From Haematococcus lacustris (taxonomy: Eukaryota > Chlorophyta > Chlorophyceae > Chlamydomonadales > Haematococcaceae), in assembly GCA_030144725.1 (NCBI GenBank), contig JASKMD010000020.1, forward strand, positions 558,001 through 622,000: DNA of 64,000 bases, written 5' to 3'. A program made the position numbers and the translations under genes. The first letter of the stretch is position 1. The number at the start of each line of letters is the position of its first letter. The notes below the pieces were generated by a model. The model saw only the letters and a list, made by a program, of their open reading frames with translations, ran no database searches and had not been told where the DNA came from. This document shows positions 34,240 through 51,764 of this stretch, in pieces.

Positions 34240-34790
34240 GACTGGCATCATGGGGTGGAGGGAGGTGTTCTCGCTGGCACCACACCTTGTCGGCCTCAGT
34301 CTTGCCCTCCAGCCCATACTTGCGGCCCAGGTACCTGCCCACATGCGTCAGCCAGCCAAGAGCCAAGTGTCAGCTGACTCTGTCACTACTCTTGCAGCAG
34401 GAGCTCACCCAGTGTGCTTCATGGCGGTGCGCTGGTTGATCTGTTTGCTTAAGAGTAAGTGTGTGTTGTCTGCTGAGTGGACAACCATCCAGGCGCAGGT
34501 AAGTTGTTGTTGTGGGAATTTACCCTCCCTGTGCATTGTACATGTGGATGCCACTGGGAGTATGCTGGCCGTGCTGCTGCTGTTGCTGCCTGCCTATGTC
34601 TTGCTTCCTCTTGGGCCAGCAGCTATTATGGCCCTGGACACAGCAGCCCTTCACTGCCTGGGGTGGGAAGGCACTGCCAGCCTTTACCGGATGATGGTGT
34701 TGCTCTGACACATGTCAAGCTCGCCATCCTTGTAGCGAGGGCACTGGCCGAAGGGGTACAGCGTCTTGTTGGTCTGGTGGCGCACATGCT
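34240..34790 (-). pseudogene. Glutathione S-transferase, N-terminal domain fragment
   Basis: Two exons on the minus strand join in phase. The upstream one ends TLYPFGQCPRYKDGELDMCQ, SNTIIR at 34688; the next begins at 34334 as YLGRKYGLEGKTEADKVWCQ. This is the thioredoxin-fold half of a cytosolic GST of the sigma/mu/pi kind, with the conserved GQCPRxxDGxLxxxQSNxIxRYLGRKYGL pattern. The helical C-terminal domain is absent: homology stops after KVW and the sequence runs into the RBCS promoter. The start of the gene (above 34790) is not clear. Probably a truncated gene left by rearrangement. Confidence 0.6.
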
Positions 34791-34869
34791 GTCTGCCAGG
34801 CTGCTAGTGAAGTCCTGCGCCGACAGCCCGCATACAGCCCGCATAACACAAGTTGCCCTGGTTGCAGGG

Positions 34870-35622
34870 TTGTGAAATTTCATGTATTTCATGAAATTTT
34901 GCACTGAAATCTTTCACGTGCAACAAATGAAAGTTTCACTGCAACAAATGAAATCCCGGTAGCCCCCAGCACCCGGCAGCACGAGTAGAGCCCGATGGCT
35001 GAGGTGGCTCATGTTCGCTGGCCCTTCGCTGGCATTGCCACATCCTTCTACAGCCTAACGCGAAAAGGCATCGCACACAGCCGCAGGCACAGCCGCAGGT
35101 ACAACAGCAGGTGCAGCCGCAGGTGCAACCACAAGCAGCCCGCGCAGCAGTTAGTTCAGAGCGCAATGGAGGACTGTGGTGGAGCAGTGATTCGCGGGAT
35201 TTGCCTTCATTGCGGTGAGGACATTGCGGTGAGGACTTCATTGTGGTGAGACAGCTGGTGCATGACAAGTGTAGCATGTCTACATGTTGGTTCCGTGGCG
35301 TGTCCTTCTTGGAGCCCCAGCCTGTTCTAAACACCTGCGAACACAAGGTCTCAGCGCTATTAATTGGAGAGAACTTGTCAGTGCTTTGACGGTGCATTAC
35401 CTCCGTATCGAGTCCTGGGACATGAAGGGGCGGGTCGTGGCCCATGGCGTGGGTCGCATGGATCACATCCACATTACTGGCTTGCTGCCTTTCCATTCTA
35501 AATAGCCAGCAAAGCCTGTCAGCGCGCCAGCCAGCGACAGACTCACTCCGTTATACAACAAAAAAAACCCAACCAGCGCGCTACAGAGGAGGAGAGCTGC
35601 AGCCTCACGCGTGCTTGCCGCG
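34870..35622. other. Spacer upstream of SPT4
   Basis: Contains an AT-rich palindromic patch (about 34874-34960) with repeated AAATTTCATG and CAACAAATGAAA motifs, a GCAGGTGCAGCCGCAG-type short repeat (35080-35140), and presumably the SPT4 promoter. No exon recognised. Confidence 0.4.
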
Positions 35623-36563
35623 ATGCCCCGCAGACCAGCTGCAGCCCCAGCGCTACATGCGGAGGTGGCCGAATTTGCACACATCAACAAGGCTATGCGA
35701 TGCTGCTTCGTGTGCCGCCTGGTGAAAACAGAGCACCAGGTGGGTGCCGCTCCCAGGCCGGTTCAGCTTCCCTTCAACCCGGTTGCTTACCTTCATGCTT
35801 TAGTCCGTTCTTAGTTCTTGAGTGACGGCTGCGACAACTGCTCTTGGCTGGAAATGAAAGAAGACAGGGACAAAGTGCAAGACTACACAACACCCAGCTT
35901 TTCAGGGTTAGTCCCATGCTATGAAAGCTCCCAGGCCGGTTCAGCGGTGCACACGATGACAGGCCCACACGCATGACCTGCAGACCCCAGCATGCCTAGT
36001 CAGCTGCACAACCTCACTGAATGCCTGTGAGCTGTCCTGGCTCAGCTGAGTGCAGGCTGATCACAGTGATGGACCCTTCCACAAGTTGGGCCACCAAGTG
36101 GTTACACCTGTGTGAGTGAGACTGCAGCCATCATACCCCAACCTGCTACTCTCATGTCACAGGAACCAGCTAGGAGCCAGGTCCCGCCATTCCTGAGTCA
36201 GGTGCCGGCATGCCTCCCAGCCACAGCACTCAAGGCCTGACAATCACGCATGCAGCTGGCAGCGGCGCTCAGCAGCCCAAGACTTAGAAATGACACGGCC
36301 CCATGCTGAAGGTGGACTTTCCTGTGGCCTTGCAGCCAAGCATGCCCCCGGTGCCTACGCGATGGTGGTCAATGATGAACCCCCTGACAGCTTAAGGGTG
36401 AGCAATGCAGTGAGGGTCGCCAGCCTGCCACCCACCCGCCGCTGTTTCTTTGGGTTAGGGTGGTGCAGAGGTGTGCGGCTTGACTGCATGCGAGTACGCC
36501 ATGCCGCATGGCTACAGTAGCTGTCATGCAGCTCATTGCCAGCCAGGTAATGCCCTCGACTAA
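35623..36563 (+). CDS. SPT4: Transcription elongation factor SPT4
   Basis: Spt4 is the small zinc-finger partner of Spt5 in DSIF, which travels with RNA polymerase II and supports processive elongation. Exons: 35623-35739, 35815-35906, 36056-36111, 36336-36397 and probably 36471-36563, about 139 residues. The zinc finger is visible: RCCFVCRLVKTEHQ (Cys28, Cys31) and SDGCDNCSWLEMKEDRDKVQ (Cys45, Cys48). The core continues DYTTPSFSGLITVMDPSTSW, ATKWLHL, then APGAYAMVVNDEPPDSLR, matching Spt4 blocks up to the PGxYA turn. The last exon is uncertain: retaining the preceding intron would give an alternative C-terminus ending at 36520. The N-terminus is ~20 residues longer than in yeast or human Spt4. 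Confidence 0.88.
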
Positions 36564-38995
36564 GCTCCCGCCCTGCCTAAGGCATTAGCCTTGTATGTAA
36601 TGGGCATGCCATGCACAGGTCAGTGCGCATGCACTCCATGTGCATGTTACAAACATGCCATGAACAGGCCGGTGTGACAGCTTAGTCCTTTTGCCAGCCC
36701 TCCCCATCCTGCCACCACAAGGCAATGTCAGTCAGTGGTTTTGCTTTACAGTGCAAGAGCTGCACACTTGTGCTGACACTCTTCCATCATCAGTGGCTTG
36801 ATCCTGCTGGCACGCCACCTGCTCACACTATTGGCAGTAGGCACTGCTCCAGTGTCCGCATGTTCCAGCCTAAGCAGGTCAGGTGACACTCACACAGCTA
36901 TGGCAGCTGCTGCTGGGGCATAGTCCACGAGTAGAGAGCTGCATGCAGCAGGGTGGGGCCATCAGGGCCGTGTGGATAGCACCTTGTGGATAGCAAGGAT
37001 AGCACCTTGTGGATAACTACATGTGGATACCTTATAGATAACAAGGACAGCACCTTGTGGATATGACCTTGTGGGTAGCACTCTTGTGACATCAGTGGCT
37101 TGCTCCTGCTTGCATGCATGCATGCCAACTGCTCACACCTTGTGGGTGGGATGGTGGCTGTGAGCGCACAACAGCATGCCAAGCCAATGTTGAGCTCACT
37201 GGAAAAGGTGGCTGGCCTTATCCCCGGCTGGGTGAAGGAGGGCAGGGAGCTCCTGGCCAGGTTCTCCTCGACAGCCCAGCACACCTTATGCACACACTGT
37301 GGGACAGTGGATGATGCCACTTCATTCCAATCGCGACCGGAATCAGGAGCAGAAGGCCATCTCCACCCATCTTCTTCTCCACCCTTTATGCGCAAAACAG
37401 CTCATACTGCTGTTAGACTGCCTGTTGTAGCCACTGCCTTGCCGTTGGCAGCCGGTCATTTACAACTTAGCAGCAGCCCAGCTGGTACTCCTGGCCTGAT
37501 GGAAGCAGGGGTTGGTGTCCCCAGTCCATCCACCTGACCCATGTGAGGTCCATCCACCTGACCTATGTGAGAGATGGAGGTGGGGGCACAGGGCCCGAGA
37601 AGGGTCTGGGTTAGGGAAAGGGAAGGGAAGGGGAGCGGCGTGGGCCAGCACTGGCAAATCCCGATGGCCATGGGAACCCAGCTGAGGGCGGCATCACTGG
37701 CTGCCACCTGGGCCGGGTCAGCCAAATCGACAATTGAAGCATGGTACCATGGGGGTGACGTTGGGTTCATTGTGGGGGTCCACTGAGGGTGCATCCCCCC
37801 TAGCCCACAGCCGCTGCCACAGACCTGGGCTACTGCCTGGGTTGTAAGCATGCGCATGTGCATGCTGACTTGTGCGCACATGTGACACCTTACGGAGCAC
37901 CTCCTTGCCTTAGGGTGGGGCAACTGAGGAAAGGATCTCTGGTACACCCCGGCAGCTTGCTTCTTCCACATGACAACACAACAGCTGATTGTTGCGTTAG
38001 TGCCGGGTACACTGGTGGGTGGGATGGACGCACACCTTGCATGCCCTGCTCAGCTGCCGCCACCCTTCCTTGTCTTACAGTGAACCTTGATTGCATGGGG
38101 AACATGGAGGCCATGGCTGAGGTCAATCGATTATGATCCCATGGGGAACATGGAGGCCATGGGGTAAGCCATGCGGCTGAGGCCAAGCAGCCACTGCCTT
38201 AGCGTAGGGCTCAACTAGCCTTATCGCACCCCTGGGCAGCCATGCCTACTCCTGCCACAGTGAGGAGGCTGGTTGGGTGGTTGCCCACAGCAGCCTCAGG
38301 AACCCAGTGCTTAAAGCCTTCGGCTGAGCTCGTGGGTCAGCTGCAGGGGTGGGTGGTGGTGCACTGCCACTACGAGTGCATGTGCATCATCACACACCCT
38401 GCAGCTGACCCCATGGGCACTCATCCCAAGGGCCCACCGCTGCGTGAGGAGCGTCCCCAGTGGCAGCCCCTAATCAGGCATAGGCCAACCACACTGGCCG
38501 GCCGGCCGGCCGGCTGGCTGGCTGGCTGGCTGGTTGGCTGATTGGCACACTGGCTGGCTGGCAGTCTGGCTGTCGAAAGATAAGCTCCAGGGGCAGGCCC
38601 TGGCAGGTGGCAGGTGCACATCCTCAGCAGGGGTGCAAGCATCCTTGTAATCGGAGCAGCACTGCAGTGTGTCAGGCTAGAGTGGGAGGTCAGCACATGC
38701 ATCCCATCAAGCATGTCATGCTGCATGGCGCCTAGCTTGCATGAGGTTTGGGCGGCATGGGGTCCCGCATGTCATCCTGCTGTGACCCTGCCCCCCTGCC
38801 TGCCTGCACCTGCACCTGCTGCTGCTGCAGTCCTTGCTCGAAGACCGCAACATCAAGGTGGCGCACTTGCAGCAGCATCTGTGACGTGACGGTTGCAAGG
38901 AGCCCTTCTGGCCTGGCCTGCCAGCACGCCTATGCCTTGCCAAGGCAGACACATTACTGACTGGATGGCATCATCAAGTTTCACCGGGCTAGCTT

Positions 38996-39380
38996 GGCGA
39001 TAGCCTGGGCTTATCCACCAGGGCGTTGGCTGGTGCAGCTATGCCGCTGCACTATGCCCACCATGGTGTCCCTGACCTTGTGGCCCTGGGAGGCTTGGGC
39101 GGGGGCACAGTGGCTCAGGTGGTAAGAGGAGCACATGGTGCAGCGGCAGCATTGGTGGCAGAGCAGAGGCAATGGGTTTAACGGGCAAGTTCCGAGTTCT
39201 GGATGGTGCAGCGGCAGCTGACATTGGTGGCAGAGCAGAGGCAATGGGTTGAGCGGGCAAGTTCCCTGGCTGGGCCATTACTAAGACTGGACACAGCCGC
39301 CTGTTGTACACATGTCTCCCTGGTTTGCGCTGCTGCTCCAGCCCCTCGTTACATGTTAAAGTGGCTAGCATGTATTGCTG
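38996..39380. repeat. Dispersed repeat family R1, copy 1
   Basis: Shares two blocks with 61069-61300: the CACCAGGGCGTTGG segment, and the CCCTGGCTGGGCCATTAC segment with ACTGGACACAGC and CAGCC(A/C)CTCGTT. The second block also occurs at 55429-55508. Unit structure and boundaries unclear. Confidence 0.7.
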
Positions 39381-39557
39381 TCTGTCACACATGGTGTGTG
39401 TGAGGCAGCTAGTAGGCATGGCAGCAGCAGCAGCAGCAGCGACCGGGAGTGGGATGAGCTACGGAATAAGGTGAGCCTGCAGTATGCCTCGTAGTGACGA
39501 TGGCATAGTCACACCCTCCCCCCTGAAGCCTGGTTCAAGCCAAGCCGAAAACTGTAA

Positions 39558-39710
39558 TGGGACACGGAGGTGCATTGGTTCTTACATTCTTGATATCCGC
39601 TGATTCACTACTTGCGTACCGGGGAAGGCCCAGAACTCAACCTAAGTAGTTGAGTCAGCCTTATCCTCACTCTTATCCGAGCACGTGGATCAGCCCTACT
39701 GATCCCTTGC
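39558..39710 (+). repeat. Dispersed repeat family R2, copy 2
   Basis: Same orientation as the ICME intron 3 copy (16648-16800), preserving the order of blocks over ~150 bp. Confidence 0.65.
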
Positions 39711-42492
39711 ATCCTCCCCCACTACAAGAATATCTGTCCCCCAGACATTGCCTACCCACAGCTCAACCATGCAAACTGAAAGCAAACGCATGTCGGGTTG
39801 TGGTGTGAATAGATATGCAAAACAAGGAAGTCAAATTGAAAGTCGGTGGCAAAGGCAAAGGAAGTGAGGGTGTGTTCAGCCAGGAGACTAGCACCTACAT
39901 GTAGCCAATACCGGAGAGTATTGATGCTTGGCACACGGCACACACATGAGAGTGACAAGGAATGCACATAGGAAGTGCGGGTTGTACTTGGAAATCAGCC
40001 CAAAGGTAAGCACCTACATGCAGCTGGAAGCGGGACACGGATGTGCGGTCAAGTAACCCCTCCAGACCGAGCATATCTACCCATTCAGTCAACTTATACA
40101 GGACCCATCCCATATTTATAAGGTTCCCAAATAGACATCTCTATGTCAGGCCGCCCCAACATGGGGTTAGTAATGTTCATGCAACTACTCTCTGAATACC
40201 GCATCGTTTTCAATAGCGTTTGTCACATTGGCAGCCACGGTTTAGTCCGCGTAATCTGACCATCAGCGCTAGCCATTGGATTCTTTGCTCGCGTACTGCC
40301 ACATGTGCCCGCGAACAATTCACAGCGGCGAGACGGGTCTCCTTGGCACGGTGAGCCACATTGCTGTGACCCCATCTACCTAGCGTAGTGAGCTGGTTCT
40401 TCACAAATGGAATGTCCGGCCAACACCCATCGCGATGCCTGCCGGGCGTGCAGGGCGCCTAGACGGGGTGAATGAAACATATAATCGTACTCGCTTCCGC
40501 CGAATAACACATTTGGGTCGGCGCACACTAAGGTATCACCGGCTTATATCCCCCCCTTCTCCACTGTGTCCTCCACTGTGTTGCACCCGCTGCACCCACA
40601 AGAAAATGGCCCCATTGGCGCATCTAGTGAAACAAACCGCACAACAAACAGCCCAGGCCTCGTTCAGTTTGACAGCTTCAAAGTTACATCATGTTCACTA
40701 GGCAGGTTCTAGGCCTATTTTCACTAGGCAGGTTCTAGGCCGATTTTTAAGAGCATAATTTTTAAGAGCATAAAAAGCAGGCTATTAACTATTATAACGC
40801 ATGAAAACGGAACTAATATAGATCTAATATAGATTGACGCACCCTAGACATCTCTATGTCCATGTAGTAAATAGTATAGACTAGAGATAGTAAATAGTGT
40901 AGACTAGTCGACTATTTCGTCACCAAATCAGCTCGTTTCAGTCGCAACGGGGCGTACATTAGCTCGCCAGACACGTCGTGCTAGTCTTAAGAGCAGTCAG
41001 TATCAGTTGCAATTATGTTGATCTGCCCACTTCCTTATCGACGAACTCCGATGGCTGCAGCTGCTGGCCCATCGGGCGGCGCGCAGCCAAAGAGGAAGCT
41101 GCAAGCTGAGGAAGCTAGAATTGCAGACAAAGCTTCAAGATAGCATCTACAGCAAGCGCTTCTCATTTCAGGTCTATGAGCGTTGGGTTATTGTGGCCAG
41201 TCCTATAGCTGCGTGAACATGTCTACCACGAACACAAGTGCAAGCCAAAGCGACAGCGTGCGGACACGACACCAGATGGACCAGCAGCAGCAGCAGCCGC
41301 AGAGCTGCCTTTCCAGCAATTCGCGTGCTGGAATGGTACGGCGACTCAACACTCGACTTTGACTCTATATACATGTGAATGTTGAGTGCAACAATGATGA
41401 CAACGAGTCTTCCCGTTGAAACTGCTAATAGCTCTGCAGTCGCCTAGGACAAGGTGTTTTTTGCATGGAGCGACTAGACTATCTCTATTCTAGTCGAATA
41501 TAGTACTATTTCGACTAGTACTATATCTAGTCTATTTATAGTCTATTTTGCGAACCTTACATATTTAACGCATCCCATTTATACCAAGCCGTCCCATTCC
41601 GTAAACCATTCTTTCACAGCTTGGTCTTGGTGATGCTGCGTACTCCTGTGCCGGACGACACAACGACACAAGGCTGGAGGCACGTCTCTTGCCCAGGTCT
41701 ACATAACAAACATTACACGGTGCAGCGAGCACGAAAAACACCCCGCGGGGTCATGGGCCGTGGGCAACTGCCAACTCATCAAACCATGATTGATAATAAA
41801 ACCTGATGAACATGACTTCTGACGGTTGCTCTCCGTTGCAAGTGGCAGCCGTGCAGTGTGATAGCTTACCTACGCAGTGCATTCCCTCTGATCTCATGCA
41901 ATGTTTGCAGCCAAATTTTTATCACAGCACGCGTTCCCTGTCTTCCATGCGTTCCTCTTCTTCTTCGTGATCTCCGTTTTCTTGGCCATGCCTCGAGCCA
42001 AGCCACTATAGCTCTTTTGGTGACAAACACCTCAGGCCAAGTCTTGTCAAGACCGGTCTGCACCGCTGCCTCTATCAGACGTGGACCCACTTGACAGCCC
42101 CCCTCGCGCCATGCAAACAGGGGCACATGCTGCCCAGTGCCGCCGCCTTGCTCTCTTCCTCGACCCTGCCTGGGCAGATCTGCTGATGGAGGGGAGGCCC
42201 CAGCCTGGCCCCAAGGCGGTGCAGGGCAGCAGCAGAGGCCGCTGGCTGCGCTGGGGTTGTTGAACATGGGGGTGCAGCAGCACCCACCCACTGCAGCAGT
42301 GAGGCATGAGCCTGCTGGGCCATATCAACCGCTATCAGCAACCGCCACCCCAAGGAATCAAACTCTGGCCGCCTGGTAAAAGGCAGCCACCAGTTCCTGT
42401 GCCAGGCACAAGGCAGCCCCTGGGCCACCGCCGGGGGGGAGGATGCAGGCAGGCCAGGGACCGGCTGCTATGTGCAGGGGGGAGGGGAGGGG

Positions 42493-49906
<7,414 letters not shown>

Positions 49907-50296
49907 GAATCATTCGCAGCGTGAGCAACACAGTTTCATCGCAATTGTGCGATGTTTCGCGCATGCTCGTTAGAAACTGTGATAAAGATGTTAGGCTCCA
50001 AGGGGTTGGGCCGCACAACTCCTGCCCCACATTGAGGAAACAAAGCCGCCACAGCTTGCATAGCAGCAGTTACGCCGTACTTGTGATGGACAAGGCCAAA
50101 CCCCTAGGGGTGGGTTTGCCTTGCAAGTCATGTTTAGGCTGTGAGTGATCACCATCATGGCCCGGACCTCCTGGACTCTTCAGGCTGGAGATGGTGCCAA
50201 AGCTGCCGGACAAGGACAGGGAGTTTCCTGGCTCACTGCCCATCCGATGCCCAGCAACAGCAGGATCGTGTGTCACATCGTATGCCTTGTTCCAAA
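49907..50296. promoter_or_regulatory. Upstream region of the pseudokinase gene
   Basis: Presumed promoter and 5' UTR side of the minus-strand pseudokinase. No specific element recognised. Confidence 0.3.
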
Positions 50297-50310
50297 CTGT
50301 GTCATATCAG

Positions 50311-50392
50311 GCCAACAAAACTCATTCAACAAGGAACAACATGTTGGCCTGTGGGTAATCTCACTCAGCTACTACAAACAAGTTGTAGCATC
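50311..50392 (-). mobile_element. 82-bp detached Fanzor 3' end with 14-bp target-site duplication
   Basis: The flanks are an exact direct repeat, CTGTGTCATATCAG (50297-50310 and 50393-50406). The insert is the terminal 82 bp of the Fanzor 3' region in minus orientation, so it is a 5'-truncated copy that keeps the 3' end. The hairpin arms CAGGCCAACA and TGTTGGCCTG are perfect here, using CAG from the target. Confidence 0.88.
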
Positions 50393-50406
50393 CTGTGTCA
50401 TATCAG

Positions 50407-51764
50407 TCGTGTATGTGGTTCACATCACTGGCTAGCAGCCCCAGCTGGGACAGGCAGCAGTGCACGGGATGGGACATGCAGCCTCGGGAACACTGCAGTG
50501 GACGTGGCAGCTTTGGGGACATGAATGCTCGTGTCGAATTAAAAGAGGGGGTAACAATTTTAAAGCTCAACTTTCAATGTGGTGTAGTCATCAGCCACAT
50601 GTCCTCCATACCACCATGCAACTCATTACTCCCAAGCCTGGCAAGAGTCTGCCACCAACATTACTCTGTTGTGATGGTCACGGGGGGCTTTCCAACATCC
50701 AACAAGAACAACTACATCATCAACAGTGACATCAATGAGTGAGTGAATGATGATGGTGATGATGATGATGATCAATGAGTGAGGAGAAGCTGGGGTCAAG
50801 GACACGGGTGCGGGTGTGAGATGTGTCAAGCAGACAAGCAGAACGTGTCAAGCAGTGAAGGGACAGGAAGTCGCAGCACTGCGCCTCTACTCAGGTCTTT
50901 CAACAACACAGACTGCCCCATAAGCTTGCAATGGCAGCCGACCATGGCACATGCATATGTCCAGTCACATGCAAATGGCCTTATGATGTCATTCAGTTGA
51001 CATTTGATCAATAGTGCCACTGCCCGGACTCCCTCTGCCCTCACTCGTGTAGCTGACTTGAGGCTGCACTTTTAACTGCTCCAACGGCTCATACCTCCCC
51101 ATACCGTACATGCCCCTCACCCCTAGCCTCTGTAGTCTCCCACTGCACACACCACAAGGTTCTGCTAATGTTGATCACTGCACGCTATCTCTGCGTGATT
51201 GCTTGCTTGAAGAGGCATGTGCAACACATGCAAGCTAATACCAAGCACTGGCACCCACTCCTTCATCCCCAACCACATGCAAGCAATACCCTTGTCTTCA
51301 CTTTGACATTTGCTGGACATCATGCTTGCATGCAATATTGACTATCACCAGTGTGTGCGGCAAAAACCAGGTGCCTGGAAACCATTATCCGGTCATCAAC
51401 TAATCATCAGCTGCTCCCAGCACTGCCCCAACACCCCACACCCACCAATACTCCCACCATACCCATCGACACCACCACCACTGCCCCCCACACCCCGCGT
51501 TTCTGCCCTACTCTCCTACTCCTCTCCCGCTACCATCTTCCATCCTATATGGCCGTCCTAACCCCACTGCTGGCACTGCTTGCATGCAGTAATGAGTACA
51601 ATCGGTTCGTGCCTAAAACCAGGTGCCTGAAATCATTTGTCCGATCATCAATGGTTACTGCCAGCAGTGCCCACTGCCCTGCTCTCCTCACTGATTTATC
51701 TCACTAATTTACCTCACTGATTTACCTCACTGATCTACCTCACTGATCTACCTCACTGAAGCAC
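50407..51764. other. Spacer downstream of the MFS gene
   Basis: Contains (ATG)n/(GAT)n runs near 50747-50772, a short tandem of ACCTCACTGATCT/TTT units at 51700-51757 next to the MFS stop codon, and two related segments (51357-51410 and 51614-51660, sharing AAAACCAGGTGCCTG). No gene recognised. Confidence 0.4.

Larger units (their letters stand above)
36564..42492. other. Long stretch without a recognised gene
   Basis: Nearly 6 kb with no exon chain I can defend. It holds dispersed repeats R1 (38996-39380) and R2 (39558-39710); a (GGCC/GGCT)n tract around 38500-38545; GGATA(A/G)CA-type short repeats near 36968-37090; and an AT-rich, CTAGT-rich palindromic section (40840-41560). Isolated frames such as AKPMLSSLEKVAGLIPGWVK (37177-37240, plus) and DGPTLLHAALYSW (minus, about 36960) look protein-like but cannot be linked to other exons. 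A short frame at 41051 encodes a 30-residue basic peptide (MAAAAGPSGGAQPKRKLQAE) that may be an orphan first exon. Confidence 0.35.
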
